A program made the position numbers and the translations under genes. DNA of 49,009 nt from an uncultured Hyphomicrobiales bacterium (GTDB lineage: Bacteria; Pseudomonadota; Alphaproteobacteria; Rhizobiales; Xanthobacteraceae): positions 1 through 49,009 of the forward strand of contig CAISIV010000237.1 of the NCBI GenBank assembly GCA_903885555.1. Reading direction: 5' to 3'. Positions 1 through 7,886 of this stretch are shown piece after piece. The first letter of the stretch is position 1. Each line of letters opens with the position of its first letter. Below the pieces are notes generated by a model. That model saw nothing but the letters and a program-made list of their open reading frames with translations, did no database searches and was not told the DNA's origin.

Positions 1-650
1 CCGATGTCGCGGTGATCTGGGCCAAGCTCGACGGTGTCATCAAGGGCTTCATCGTCGAACGCGGCACCAAGGGTTTCTCTACGCCCAAGATCGAAGGCAA
101 GCTGTCGTTGCGCGCCTCGATCACCGGCGAAGTCGTGCTCGAAGACTGCATTATCCCGGAAGAAAACCTGTTGCCCAACGTGAAGGGCCTCGCGGGTCCG
201 TTCGGCTGTCTCAATAACGCGCGCTACGGCATTGCCTGGGGCGCGATGGGCGCCGCCGAATTCTGCTGGCATGCCGCGCGCACCTACACGCTGGAACGCA
301 AGCAGTTCAACCGGCCGCTTGCCGCCAACCAGCTCGTGCAGAAAAAGCTCGCTGACATGCAGACCGAAATCGCGCTTGGGCTGCAGGGCGCGCTGCGGCT
401 CGGCCGCATGATGGAGCAGGGCCAGGCGGCGCCGCCGTCGATCTCGTTGATGAAGCGCAACAATTGCGGCAAGGCGCTCGACATCGCGCGCGTTGCCCGC
501 GACATGCATGGCGGCAACGGCATCAGCCAGGAATATCATGTGATGCGCGTGCTCTCGAACCTCGAGACGGTGAACACCTACGAGGGCACCCACGACATCC
601 ACGCGCTGATCCTCGGCCGCGCGCAGACGGGGATCCAGGCGTTTTTCTGA
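1..650 (+). CDS. gcdH: Glutaryl-CoA dehydrogenase, C-terminal part (5' end outside window)
   Basis: The reading frame is open from the window edge (first whole codon at base 3) to TGA at 648-650, so this is the last ~215 residues of an acyl-CoA dehydrogenase. The C-terminal signature [17 protein letters not shown] is that of glutaryl-CoA dehydrogenase, and its Glu corresponds to the catalytic base of the family. The segments [20 protein letters not shown] and [18 protein letters not shown] are the FAD-binding and tetramer-contact regions of the fold. Known role: oxidative decarboxylation of glutaryl-CoA to crotonyl-CoA with electrons passed to ETF, in lysine, tryptophan and aromatic degradation. 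The neighbouring kynurenine-formamidase-like gene at 774-1634 would fit tryptophan breakdown, but it lies on the other strand and is not co-transcribed. The subfamily call is firm; the start lies outside the window. Confidence 0.93.
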   Translation, partial: DVAVIWAKLDGVIKGFIVERGTKGFSTPKIEGKLSLRASITGEVVLEDCIIPEENLLPNVKGLAGPFGCLNNARYGIAWGAMGAAEFCWHAARTYTLERKQFNRPLAANQLVQKKLADMQTEIALGLQGALRLGRMMEQGQAAPPSISLMKRNNCGKALDIARVARDMHGGNGISQEYHVMRVLSNLETVNTYEGTHDIHALILGRAQTGIQAFF

Positions 651-656
651 TCTTCC

Positions 657-770
657 CTCGCCCCGCGAAGCGGGGAGAGGGTGGCGAGCAAAGCGAGCCG
701 GGTGAGGGGCTTTTGCCAAGCATCTGCCCCTCACCCCGACCCTCTCCCCGCAGGCGGGGAGAGGGAGAAG
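657..770. repeat. Palindromic intergenic repeat element, copy 1
   Basis: The gap is filled by nested inverted repeats. An 11-base perfect pair lies at 700-710 and 726-736 (GGGTGAGGGGC). A 12-base pair lies at 670-681 and 740-751 (GCGGGGAGAGGG). There are small hairpins at 661-675 (CCCCGC-GAA-GCGGGG) and 742-763 (CTCTCCCCGC-AG-GCGGGGAGAG). The motif vocabulary (CCCCTCACCC, CCTCTCCCCGC) recurs at 32770-32895. It separates the convergent genes gcdH and the hydrolase, so the folded RNA could terminate or protect transcripts from either side. This is a REP-like element by structure; I assign no named family. Confidence 0.8.
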
Positions 771-773
771 AGC

Positions 774-1634
774 TCAAAGCGGTATCCCTCTCACCATCTT
801 CGCCAACTCCGCGATGCGCTTCGACATCTTGCTGTCCGGATCGGCGAGAGGATCGACCACCGTGAAATGATTGGCTCCGGGAATTTCCTCGTAGCGGGTG
901 GCGACGCCGCGTGCGCCCCAGGTGTCTGCCATGTCGCGGCTCTGGCGCAGAAATTCCGCCGACTCGATGCCGCCGACGACGCAATCGAGCGTGCGGCCGG
1001 CCGGTACGTGCCACAGGATCGGCGAGGCCGCGCGCGCCGAAGCATCGTCGAGTTTCAGATCGGCGTTCTGCGACACGTGCGTCAGCGGCAACAGATCGAA
1101 CACGCCTGAAATCGAATAGGCTGCCGGAACGAGATCGTTCGGCGCGCAATCGTTTGGAAGATTTGCGTCGAGTGCCTTCCATTCCGTCGCCAGCATGCAG
1201 GCGGCCAGATGTCCGCCAGCGGAATGGCCAAACACCATGATGCGCCGGTGATACTTGCGCCACAGGAACAGACACGCCGCGCGCATCTGGCCGGTGATGG
1301 TGGCGATCGACACATTCGGGCAGAGATCGTAACCGGCCATCGCGACGGTGACGCCGTGGGCGTTGAGCCCTGCCGCCGAATGGCTGAATTCGCGTGGATG
1401 CAAGGTGCGCCACCAGCCGCCGTGGATGAACAAAGCCACGGGCGCGTCGGCATTCTTGGCCGGGAAAATATCGATGAACTGCCGCTCGCTCGGCCCGTAT
1501 TTCAGTCCGAGTTCGGCGTTAGGTGAGGCCTGGCGATAGGCTTCGGCATCACGATGCCAGCGCGCGAAAATATCGACATGCTCCGGCACCCGGGCGCGGT
1601 TGTCGTATTCTTTTTCGTAGTCGATCGTCGCCAC
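774..1634 (-). CDS. Alpha/beta hydrolase, kynurenine formamidase-like
   Basis: Predicted 286-residue cytoplasmic hydrolase. The oxyanion-hole motif HGGWW, the nucleophile elbow GHSAGG and a late His in GANHF give the Ser-Asp-His layout of the BD-FAE/kynurenine formamidase branch of the esterase/lipase superfamily. Members cleave N-formylkynurenine or small esters; the substrate here is inferred. I chose GTG at 1632-1634 because GGGAG sits six bases upstream; a TTG at 1674-1676 would add 14 residues with no ribosome site. The Shine-Dalgarno bases lie inside the 3' arm of a perfect 8-bp hairpin (1641-1666). The gene follows the VWA gene on the same strand with a 60-base gap and ends against the palindromic repeat. 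Confidence 0.75.
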   Translation of the reverse strand: MATIDYEKEYDNRARVPEHVDIFARWHRDAEAYRQASPNAELGLKYGPSERQFIDIFPAKNADAPVALFIHGGWWRTLHPREFSHSAAGLNAHGVTVAMAGYDLCPNVSIATITGQMRAACLFLWRKYHRRIMVFGHSAGGHLAACMLATEWKALDANLPNDCAPNDLVPAAYSISGVFDLLPLTHVSQNADLKLDDASARAASPILWHVPAGRTLDCVVGGIESAEFLRQSRDMADTWGARGVATRYEEIPGANHFTVVDPLADPDSKMSKRIAELAKMVRGIPL

Positions 1635-1640
1635 GGTCTT

Positions 1641-1666
1641 CTCCCGCCAGTTTGCACCGGCGGGAG
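1641..1666 (-). promoter_or_regulatory. Hairpin covering the ribosome site of the hydrolase
   Basis: On the minus strand CTCCCGCC (1666-1659) pairs perfectly with GGCGGGAG (1648-1641) across a 10-base loop. The 3' arm contains the GGGAG ribosome-binding site for the GTG at 1634. In RNA the structure would hide the site, and it also sits just after the upstream VWA gene. No T-run follows, so it does not look like a terminator. Confidence 0.5.
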
Positions 1667-1694
1667 ACTGCGGCAAAGCTGCCGATCCGGCAAG

Positions 1695-2843
1695 CTAGTT
1701 GGCTCTGGCTTTCACCTGCGCCTTCAGCGTTTCCGCGACCGTGCGGTCGAACGAATCCGCCGCCGGTTTGGGCGCCTTTTTGGTCTGTTCGGCAGCGTAT
1801 GCATCGCGCTGCTTGACCAGTTTGGCCATGCGCTCGTTGAGCGTCTTGCGCGAGGCCTGTTGCTTGTCGACATAGGCCTGCCGCTCGGCCGCGGACATGG
1901 TGCGCACCGCATCAGGCAGTTCGTCATCCTTCACCGCGGCGAGCTTCTGCCGTCCGGCGGCAAGGTCGGCGACAAGATCGCCGCCGCCGGTGATGGCTTC
2001 GCCGTTCTTGGCCGCATTGCGCGCCATGTAACCGGCCATTTCGGTGGCGACCGACGCCGGCGCGGCGGCGACCTGCCGGGTCTTGTTCTCGACGTCGCTG
2101 CGCTGGCGGCGCGGCCCGTAGGGAATGACCGTGCCGTTGATCTCGCCCTGCAGCTCGATGATCTCGCGATCGTAGGGCGTCTCGATGATGACGAGATGGC
2201 CGCCGTCCTGCGGGATCGGGATGTAGCGGCCATTGCCCATCTGGGCGATCTCGCGCCACACGCGCTCGGTATCGCGCGCGCCGCCCGCCTGCACGGCATT
2301 GACGATAATGCCGCGCTCGCGCGCCATGCGCATGACCTCCGGATATTTGACGTCCTGCGCATAGTCCATGTGCGGCGGCGCGTCGCCGACCAGGAAGATG
2401 ATGCGGCAGATTTCCGAGCCTTGCGTCCAGTTGAGCTTGGTGACGCCAACATGCAGGGCTTCGTTGACGCTTTCCGGCCAGTCGCCGCCGCCGCGCGCCT
2501 TGAATTCAAGGAGGTTGGCGTAGAGGTCCTGGATGTCGGTGGTGAGATTGAAGGTCTTGGTGACGTAGTCGTCGCCGATGTCGCGGTAGGCGACGAGGCC
2601 CATGCGGACTTCGGCGCCGGGATTGGCATCGACGATGGCGGTGGCAATCGACCAGATCTTGCGCTTGGCGCCCTCGATCAGCGGCCCCATCGAGCCGGTG
2701 GTGTCGAGCACGAAGGCGACTTCGACCACCGGTTTGCCGGTGGCGACGTTGGCGGTGCCCTCAGTGGCGCGGGCGGTTGCAAGGAAGATCAGCGGCAGCA
2801 TAAAAAAAGCGAGAGCCGTGGCCCTCGCGTGTGTCGCAAGCAT
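1695..2843 (-). CDS. Exported von Willebrand factor type A domain protein
   Basis: Predicted 382 residues. ATG at 2841-2843 is preceded by GAGGGGTG and opens a Sec signal peptide (hydrophobic run around residues 9-24, ending near ATARA); upstream in-frame starts have no ribosome site. A VWA domain spans about residues 38-240, with a MIDAS-like DTTGS at 47-51 (a DxSxS variant with Thr for the first Ser) and a later Asp in VGDAPPHMDY. The C-terminal ~100 residues are charged and probably helical (KQQASRKTLNERMAKLVKQR). VWA domains bind partners through a metal ion; the partner here is unknown. It is divergent from mtnA across 154 bases. The family is secure; the function is not. Confidence 0.82.
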   Translation of the reverse strand: MLATHARATALAFFMLPLIFLATARATEGTANVATGKPVVEVAFVLDTTGSMGPLIEGAKRKIWSIATAIVDANPGAEVRMGLVAYRDIGDDYVTKTFNLTTDIQDLYANLLEFKARGGGDWPESVNEALHVGVTKLNWTQGSEICRIIFLVGDAPPHMDYAQDVKYPEVMRMARERGIIVNAVQAGGARDTERVWREIAQMGNGRYIPIPQDGGHLVIIETPYDREIIELQGEINGTVIPYGPRRQRSDVENKTRQVAAAPASVATEMAGYMARNAAKNGEAITGGGDLVADLAAGRQKLAAVKDDELPDAVRTMSAAERQAYVDKQQASRKTLNERMAKLVKQRDAYAAEQTKKAPKPAADSFDRTVAETLKAQVKARAN

Positions 2844-2997
2844 GTTTTCACCCCTCTGATGAATCATCCGAACAAGGCGGAGTGTCCCGGCGCTTCGCGT
2901 CCGGCAAAGGTCCGAATTGGGGCGGGGCATCGGCTGATTTGTGGCGCTTTTCGTATTTGGGTTTGTCCCTGCGGCACAGGCGCGTTATGAATTGCCC

Positions 2998-4110
2998 ATG
3001 AAAGTAAACGGAAAAAGCACGCGCACCATCTGGCTCGACAGCGACGGCAAAAGCGTCGGCATCATCGATCAGACCCTGCTGCCGCATCAATACGCCATTG
3101 TCCGCCTCACCAATCTGGAAGAGGCCGCCCACGCCATCAAATCGATGCAGGTGCGCGGCGCGCCGTTGATCGGCGCTGCGGCCGCCTATGGCGTCTGGCT
3201 CGCCTTGCTGCACGATACGTCGGATGAATATCTCGAACGCGCCTGCGCGACGCTCGCGGCGACACGGCCGACCGCGATCAATCTGAAATGGGCGCTCGAC
3301 GAAATGCTGGCCGCGGTGCGCAACCGGCCGCGCGCCGAACGGGCCGCCGCCGCCCTCAAGCGCGCGCAGGAGATCAACGAGGAAGACATTGCCATCAACC
3401 GGGCCATCGGCAGCCACGGCCTGGCGCTGATCGAGGAAATCGCCGCCACCAAGAAAAAGGGCGAGCGCGTCAACGTTCTCACGCACTGCAACGCCGGTTG
3501 GCTGGCGACGGTCGACTGGGGCACCGCCACTTCCCCGATCTATCAGGCCTTCGACAAGGGCATTCCGATTCACGTCTACGCCGACGAAACCCGCCCGCGC
3601 AATCAGGGCGCCTCGCTGACGGCGTGGGAGCTTGGCCATCACGGCGTGCCGCACACCGTGATACCCGACAATACCGGCGGCCATCTCATGCAGCACGGCA
3701 TGGTCGATCTCGTCATCGTCGGCACAGACCGCACCACGGCCGAGGGCGATGTCTGCAACAAGATCGGCACCTATCTGAAGGCGCTGGCGGCGCGCGACAA
3801 CGGCGTGCCGTTCTATGTCGCGCTGCCATCACCGACCATCGACTTCACGGTCAGCGACGGCGTGTCGGAAATCCCGATCGAGCAGCGCGGGCCCGAAGAA
3901 GTCGCGACCATGACCGGCAAAACCAAGGATGGCCGTATCGAAACCGTGCAGGTGGTGCCGGACGGCTCGCCTGTCGCCAATTATGCCTTCGACGTGACGC
4001 CGGCGCGGCTGGTCACCGGGCTGATCACCGAGCGCGGTGTGATTGCTGCCAACCGGGAATCGCTCGCGAAGGCGTTTCCGGAACGTGTCGCCGCGCTGAA
4101 GAAGGCATGA
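2998..4110 (+). CDS. mtnA: S-methyl-5-thioribose-1-phosphate isomerase
   Basis: Predicted 370 residues, normal length for MtnA. It interconverts methylthioribose-1-phosphate and methylthioribulose-1-phosphate in methionine salvage. Active-site Cys164 lies in THCNAG and Asp244 in GTDRTT, matching the Cys/Asp pair of characterised isomerases. [13 protein letters not shown] and [11 protein letters not shown] are family motifs and separate it from eIF2B subunits. I chose ATG at 2998 because the protein then starts where homologues do. A GTG at 2941 would add 19 residues that mimic a signal peptide, which is implausible for a cytoplasmic enzyme. No strong ribosome site is visible. No other salvage gene (mtnB, mtnC, mtnP) is next to it. 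mmcB follows after 8 bases, probably co-transcribed. Confidence 0.92.
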   Translation: MKVNGKSTRTIWLDSDGKSVGIIDQTLLPHQYAIVRLTNLEEAAHAIKSMQVRGAPLIGAAAAYGVWLALLHDTSDEYLERACATLAATRPTAINLKWALDEMLAAVRNRPRAERAAAALKRAQEINEEDIAINRAIGSHGLALIEEIAATKKKGERVNVLTHCNAGWLATVDWGTATSPIYQAFDKGIPIHVYADETRPRNQGASLTAWELGHHGVPHTVIPDNTGGHLMQHGMVDLVIVGTDRTTAEGDVCNKIGTYLKALAARDNGVPFYVALPSPTIDFTVSDGVSEIPIEQRGPEEVATMTGKTKDGRIETVQVVPDGSPVANYAFDVTPARLVTGLITERGVIAANRESLAKAFPERVAALKKA

Positions 4111-4118
4111 GGTGAGAT

Positions 4119-4607
4119 GTGAGTCTCAGCGTCAAAAAGCCGCTGGAATTGCCGGTTGATGGACGCCAGTCCGAAACCGCGCTGGCGGTGGCGCGCGGCA
4201 CCGCGCGGCTGCTGCACGCCCACGGCTTTTCCGTCGTCGGCGAACTGTCCCTACCGTCCGGGCGTCGCGCCGATCTGGTGGCGCTCGATTCAGGCGGCAC
4301 GATCTGGATTGTCGAGATCAAGTCGTCGGTGGCGGATTTCCGCGCCGACCAGAAGTGGCAGGATTACCGCGCCCATTGCGACCGGCTGTACTTCGCGACG
4401 TGCCTGGAAGTGCCGTGCGAGATTTTTCCGCCCAACACCGGCCTCATCGTCGCGGATGCCTTCGGCGCCGAATTCAAATGCGACGCGCCGGAACACCGGC
4501 TGCCGGCCGCCACGCGCAAGTCGATGATGCTGATGTTCGCCCGCGCCGCCGCGCAGCGCCTGCAGTCGCTCGCCGACCCGACCGGGCCCTATGGCGATAT
4601 CGACTGA
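4119..4607 (+). CDS. mmcB: MmcB family DNA repair protein (PD-(D/E)xK fold)
   Basis: Predicted 162 residues. GTG at 4119 follows AGGTGAG directly after mtnA, so translation is probably coupled. The sequence RRADLVALDSGGTIWIVEIK places Asp52 and the Glu66-x-Lys68 pair as in PD-(D/E)xK nucleases. A conserved ADQKWQDYRAHCDRLYFA stretch follows, typical of the alphaproteobacterial family named for a mitomycin-C sensitivity gene in Caulobacter. Role from the family: a nuclease-like protein that helps repair DNA damage; the biochemical activity is not established. I see no clear GTTC-N7-GTTC LexA site upstream. The gene ends three bases from the convergent exported-protein gene. Confidence 0.85.
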   Translation: MSLSVKKPLELPVDGRQSETALAVARGTARLLHAHGFSVVGELSLPSGRRADLVALDSGGTIWIVEIKSSVADFRADQKWQDYRAHCDRLYFATCLEVPCEIFPPNTGLIVADAFGAEFKCDAPEHRLPAATRKSMMLMFARAAAQRLQSLADPTGPYGDID

Positions 4608-4610
4608 GCT

Positions 4611-5054
4611 TTAGCCCGCGACGCATTCCTTGATGCGGCCTTTGAATTCCTTGGTCTCGCCGGCCTTGGAGACTTTGAGGACATAGCGTCCCGAATATGT
4701 GTCGGTCTTGCTGTTGAGCCTCGCCACGATCACCAGGTTGACGTTCTGCTTGGCCGCATCGTCCTCAACCTCGATGTGCAGGCGCAGATCGCCGTCCTGG
4801 ATCCATTGCTGGAGCAGGTGGATGCGCTCGACCTTCATGGGAACGGCAAGCTTCATCGCCGCCGGCTTGATCTCGATGCTGCCGACATTGATCTGATTGA
4901 TCGGTCCGGCGCGGCCGGCGATCGCCTCAAGCTCGAAGGCAATGAAACGGTCGTCGATCGAGCAGTCGACGTTGGCCGACGCGAATGCCGGTGCGCTTAT
5001 CATCAACAAGGAAACGATGGCGAAGGCGAGTTGGGCCGGCCGCTGTATTCTCAC
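4611..5054 (-). CDS. Small exported protein with two cysteines, coupled to regA (unknown function)
   Basis: I do not recognise a named family. With GTG at 5052-5054 the product is 147 residues with a Sec signal peptide (core AFAIVSLLMISAPAFASA, predicted cut near residue 27). The start overlaps the regA stop as GTGA, so translation is probably coupled. The mature protein looks mostly beta (alternating hydrophobic strands around LRLHIEVED and NLVIVARL) and has only two cysteines, Cys31 near the new N-terminus and Cys144 four residues from the end, which could form a disulfide. A longer frame upstream overlaps regA coding sequence and is unlikely. Third gene of the regB-regA unit; the position suggests envelope redox or respiratory work, which is inference. 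Confidence 0.68.
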   Translation of the reverse strand: MRIQRPAQLAFAIVSLLMISAPAFASANVDCSIDDRFIAFELEAIAGRAGPINQINVGSIEIKPAAMKLAVPMKVERIHLLQQWIQDGDLRLHIEVEDDAAKQNVNLVIVARLNSKTDTYSGRYVLKVSKAGETKEFKGRIKECVAG

Positions 5055-5629
5055 CGTGGCGCGCGTTTGGCGAGGATCCGCTGCAAGGTGCGGCGGTGCA
5101 TGTTGAGCCGGCGCGCGGTTTCCGAAACGTTGCGGCCGCACAGTTCGTAGATGCGCTGGATGTGTTCCCAGCGCACGCGGTCGGCCGACATCGGATTTTC
5201 CGGCAACTCGATCTTGGTGTTGTCGTGCGCGAGCAGCGCGGCAACGACGTCGTCGGCGTCGACGGGCTTGGCCAGATAATCGACCGCGCCGAGCTTCACC
5301 GCGTTCACGGCGGTGGCGATGTTGCCGTAGCCGGTCAGGATGATGCCGCGCGCTTCGGGCCGGCTGAGCTTGAGCGCCGAGATGACGTCGAGGCCGTTAC
5401 CGTCGCCGAGCCGCATGTCGACCACCGCGAAGGCCGGCGCGCCGCGCTCGACCTGCAGCAGGCCGTCGGCCACCGATTCGGCGGTGGTGACGATGAAGCC
5501 GCGGCTCTCCAGCGCCTTGGCCAGGCGCTGCAGGAACGACTTGTCGTCCTCGACGATCAGTACCGTCCGCTCGCCGGGGATATCCACCTGCGGGATCGGC
5601 TTGGCGAGGTCGTTGACGGCAATATCCAC
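5051..5629 (-). CDS. regA: Response regulator RegA/ActR/PrrA, redox global regulator
   Basis: Predicted 192 residues. The receiver domain (about 22-135) has the acidic pair Asp28-Asp29, phosphoacceptor Asp71 in VVDMRLGDGNG, Thr99 and Lys121. A Pro-rich linker leads to a Fis-type helix-turn-helix at the C-terminus (GRNVSETARRLNMHRRTL), which is almost invariant in RegA, ActR, PrrA and RegR. Known role: activates or represses photosynthesis, nitrogen, carbon-fixation or respiration genes under low oxygen. I chose GTG at 5627-5629; a longer frame runs back to 5764 into regB and adds a cysteine-rich tail foreign to the family. The gap to regB is 86 bases. The stop overlaps the start of the small exported protein. 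Confidence 0.93.
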   Translation of the reverse strand: MDIAVNDLAKPIPQVDIPGERTVLIVEDDKSFLQRLAKALESRGFIVTTAESVADGLLQVERGAPAFAVVDMRLGDGNGLDVISALKLSRPEARGIILTGYGNIATAVNAVKLGAVDYLAKPVDADDVVAALLAHDNTKIELPENPMSADRVRWEHIQRIYELCGRNVSETARRLNMHRRTLQRILAKRAPR

Positions 5630-5715
5630 GTTGTCACCCGTGCGTTGGAGCAGCGCTTTATAGCCTGCGCAGCAATATAAACACAGCGTAAAAATGGCTA
5701 AACTTGGCCGGAAAC

Positions 5716-7035
5716 TTAGGTCCCGGCAAAGCTGAGTGTCCTTTCGAACTCGGTCCGGTCCCACCGTAGCCGAATAAGTGCGCCCCGGTCGGGCAAACCC
5801 CGGTTGGCAAAGGACAAAGAAGCGCCGGACCGCTCCAGCAGGGTCTTGGCGATGAAAAAGCCCAGACCCAGGCCGGTCGGTTCTTCATCGCTGGCGTTGG
5901 GACGGCGACGGCGTGTCGTCACATAGGGCTCGCCGATCTTGGTCAGGATTTCCGGCGCGAAACCCGGCCCGTCGTCGCTGATGACGACATCGACGGTGTC
6001 GTCATCCCAATAGGCGGCGACCGTGACGCGTTCGGTCGCGAAGTCGACCGCGTTCTCCAGAATGTTGCCGAGGCCGTAGAGGATGGCGGGGTTACGTGCG
6101 CCGAGCGGCTCCGAGCTGCGGTCTTCGGGCATGGTGACGTCGATGTCGACGCCGAAGTCGCGATGCGGCGCCACGACTTCCTCGATCAGCGCCGTGATCG
6201 GGACGCGGTCGAACGGCTCGCCGCTCGACAACTCAGTGATCTTTGCAAGGATGTCCCGGCAGCGCGCTGCCTGCTCGCGCAACAGCCGTACGTCGTCGCC
6301 ATGCGGCGCGTCGGCGGGGATGGCATTCTCCAGTTCTTTGGCGATCACCGAAATGGTCGAGAGCGGCGTGCCGAGTTCGTGCGCCGCCGCGGCGGCAAGA
6401 CCATCGAGCTGCGACAGATGCTGTTCATGCGCCAGCACCAGTTCGGTCGCGGCCAGCGCGTCGCTGAGCTGGCGCGCTTCCTCGGTGATCTGCCAGGCGT
6501 AGACGCCGATGAATCCGATGGCGAGCAGGATCGAGAGCCAGACGCCCATCATGTAGATCGGCGGCAGCAGCAGCGGATCTTCCGGATCCCACGGCAAAGG
6601 GTAATGCACGAACACCAATACGGTGGCGCAGGCTACGGCGAAGGCGCCGAGCATCAGCGTGAAGCGCGGCGGCAGCGCCGTCGAGGACAGCAGCACCGGT
6701 CCGAGGAACAGGAACGAGAACGGATTCTGCAGTCCGCCGGTCAGGAACAGCAGCATCGCCAGTTCGGCGATATCGAAGGCGAGCAGCCACGCGGCGCGGT
6801 CGGGCTCAAGCCGCTGTGTCAGGTGGAACCGCAGCCGCAAGCCGATATTGAGCCAGGCCGACAGCGCGATCACGGCGAGACAGGCATAGACCGGGAAGTC
6901 GAAGTTAAGCCCGTATTCGACGACCAGCACGGCGGTGGTCTGGCCGATAATGGCAAGCCAGCGCAGCCGCACCAGCGTGTCGAGACGCACGTTGCGGCGG
7001 GAATGGGTGTCGATCGGGTCCAGCTTCCTCGGCAT
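5716..7035 (-). CDS. regB: Redox sensor histidine kinase RegB/ActS/PrrB
   Basis: Predicted 439 residues, inner membrane. Six membrane segments occupy about residues 25-180 and include GGLQNPFSFLF (100-110), the quinone-sensing motif of RegB. The linker is followed by the H-box with His219 in AAAAHELGTPL, then Cys259 in AARCRDIL, the redox-active cysteine of the family. The ATPase domain follows: N-box around Asn324-Asn328, G1 DGPGF at 355-359, G2 GLGLGFF at 388-394. It senses quinone pool and thiol state and phosphorylates RegA. All signature residues are present, so the kinase should be functional. It starts at ATG 7033-7035 and is divergent from the ABC exporter genes. Confidence 0.94.
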   Translation of the reverse strand: MPRKLDPIDTHSRRNVRLDTLVRLRWLAIIGQTTAVLVVEYGLNFDFPVYACLAVIALSAWLNIGLRLRFHLTQRLEPDRAAWLLAFDIAELAMLLFLTGGLQNPFSFLFLGPVLLSSTALPPRFTLMLGAFAVACATVLVFVHYPLPWDPEDPLLLPPIYMMGVWLSILLAIGFIGVYAWQITEEARQLSDALAATELVLAHEQHLSQLDGLAAAAAHELGTPLSTISVIAKELENAIPADAPHGDDVRLLREQAARCRDILAKITELSSGEPFDRVPITALIEEVVAPHRDFGVDIDVTMPEDRSSEPLGARNPAILYGLGNILENAVDFATERVTVAAYWDDDTVDVVISDDGPGFAPEILTKIGEPYVTTRRRRPNASDEEPTGLGLGFFIAKTLLERSGASLSFANRGLPDRGALIRLRWDRTEFERTLSFAGT

Positions 7036-7130
7036 GGGCGCACTCTATAGTGATGCGGAGAGGCCTACCAAGCTGGGCCTTGCCAAGTCTGGTCTTGCAT
7101 TGCATGCGGCGGAGCGTCACATCTTGCCAA

Positions 7131-7886
7131 ATGCACGAGACCGTTTCGCCCGCCATTGCCGTCGACAATCTAGTCAAGGTTTATAAGGCCTCGACGGCGG
7201 TCGACGGCATTTCGTTCCGCCTGGCCCCCGGCACGATCACCGGCCTGCTCGGCGGCAATGGCGCAGGCAAAACCACAACCATTGCTACCATCATGGGGCT
7301 GGTTACCCCCACCGCCGGCACCGTTACGGTGCTGGGCGCCAACATGCCGCGTGAGCGCTACCGCGTGCTGCACCGCATGAATTTCGAAAGCCCCTATGTC
7401 GATATGCCGATGCGGCTGACCGTGCGGCAGAACCTGTCGGTGTTTGGTCAGCTTTACGCCGTGCCCGATCTCAAGGGCCGTATTGCCGGACTCGCCGCCG
7501 ATCTTGAACTCACGGAATTCCTCGACCGCCCCGCCGGAAAATTGTCGTCGGGACAAAAGACCCGCGTGTCGCTGGCCAAGGCTCTGCTCAACAGACCGGA
7601 TGTTCTTCTTCTCGATGAGCCGACCGCCTCGCTCGATCCCGACACCGCCGACTGGGTGCGCGGTCATCTCGAACGCTATCGCCACGACAACAATGCCACC
7701 ATCCTGCTGGCCTCGCACAACATGAACGAGGTCGAGCGGCTGTGCGACCGCGTCATCATCATGAAGAAGGGCCGCATCGAAGGCGACGACACGCCGGAGC
7801 GCCTGCTGGCGCATTACGGCCGCGCGACGCTGGAAGAAGTCTTTCTCGATGTCGCACGCGGCACAAGCGCGGAGGCGGCGTCATGA
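7131..7886 (+). CDS. ABC-2 type exporter, ATP-binding subunit
   Basis: Predicted 251 residues. Walker A GGNGAGKTT (41-49), signature LSSGQ (138-142), Walker B VLLLDEP (158-164), D-loop SLDP and switch His in ASHN are all present. The Q-loop position reads FES, as often seen in the NatA/CcmA-like branch. It powers the membrane subunit encoded next, whose ATG overlaps this stop as ATGA. I chose ATG at 7131 because homologues begin here; upstream starts at 7050 add a cysteine-rich tail overlapping the divergent promoter region. The substrate is not readable; members export drugs, polysaccharides, lipids or sodium. Confidence 0.85.
   Translation: MHETVSPAIAVDNLVKVYKASTAVDGISFRLAPGTITGLLGGNGAGKTTTIATIMGLVTPTAGTVTVLGANMPRERYRVLHRMNFESPYVDMPMRLTVRQNLSVFGQLYAVPDLKGRIAGLAADLELTEFLDRPAGKLSSGQKTRVSLAKALLNRPDVLLLDEPTASLDPDTADWVRGHLERYRHDNNATILLASHNMNEVERLCDRVIIMKKGRIEGDDTPERLLAHYGRATLEEVFLDVARGTSAEAAS

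Noticed and set aside
2844-2997. SAM or other methionine-linked riboswitch upstream of mtnA
   Set aside because: I looked for the conserved stems and pseudoknot and saw no convincing pattern.
2941-3000. A GTG start that would give MtnA a signal peptide
   Set aside because: The hydrophobic run is encoded by the upstream leader; MtnA is a cytoplasmic enzyme and homologues begin near ATG 2998.
5630-5764. Extended N-terminus for RegA
   Set aside because: It adds a cysteine-rich stretch absent from the family and overlaps regB coding sequence.
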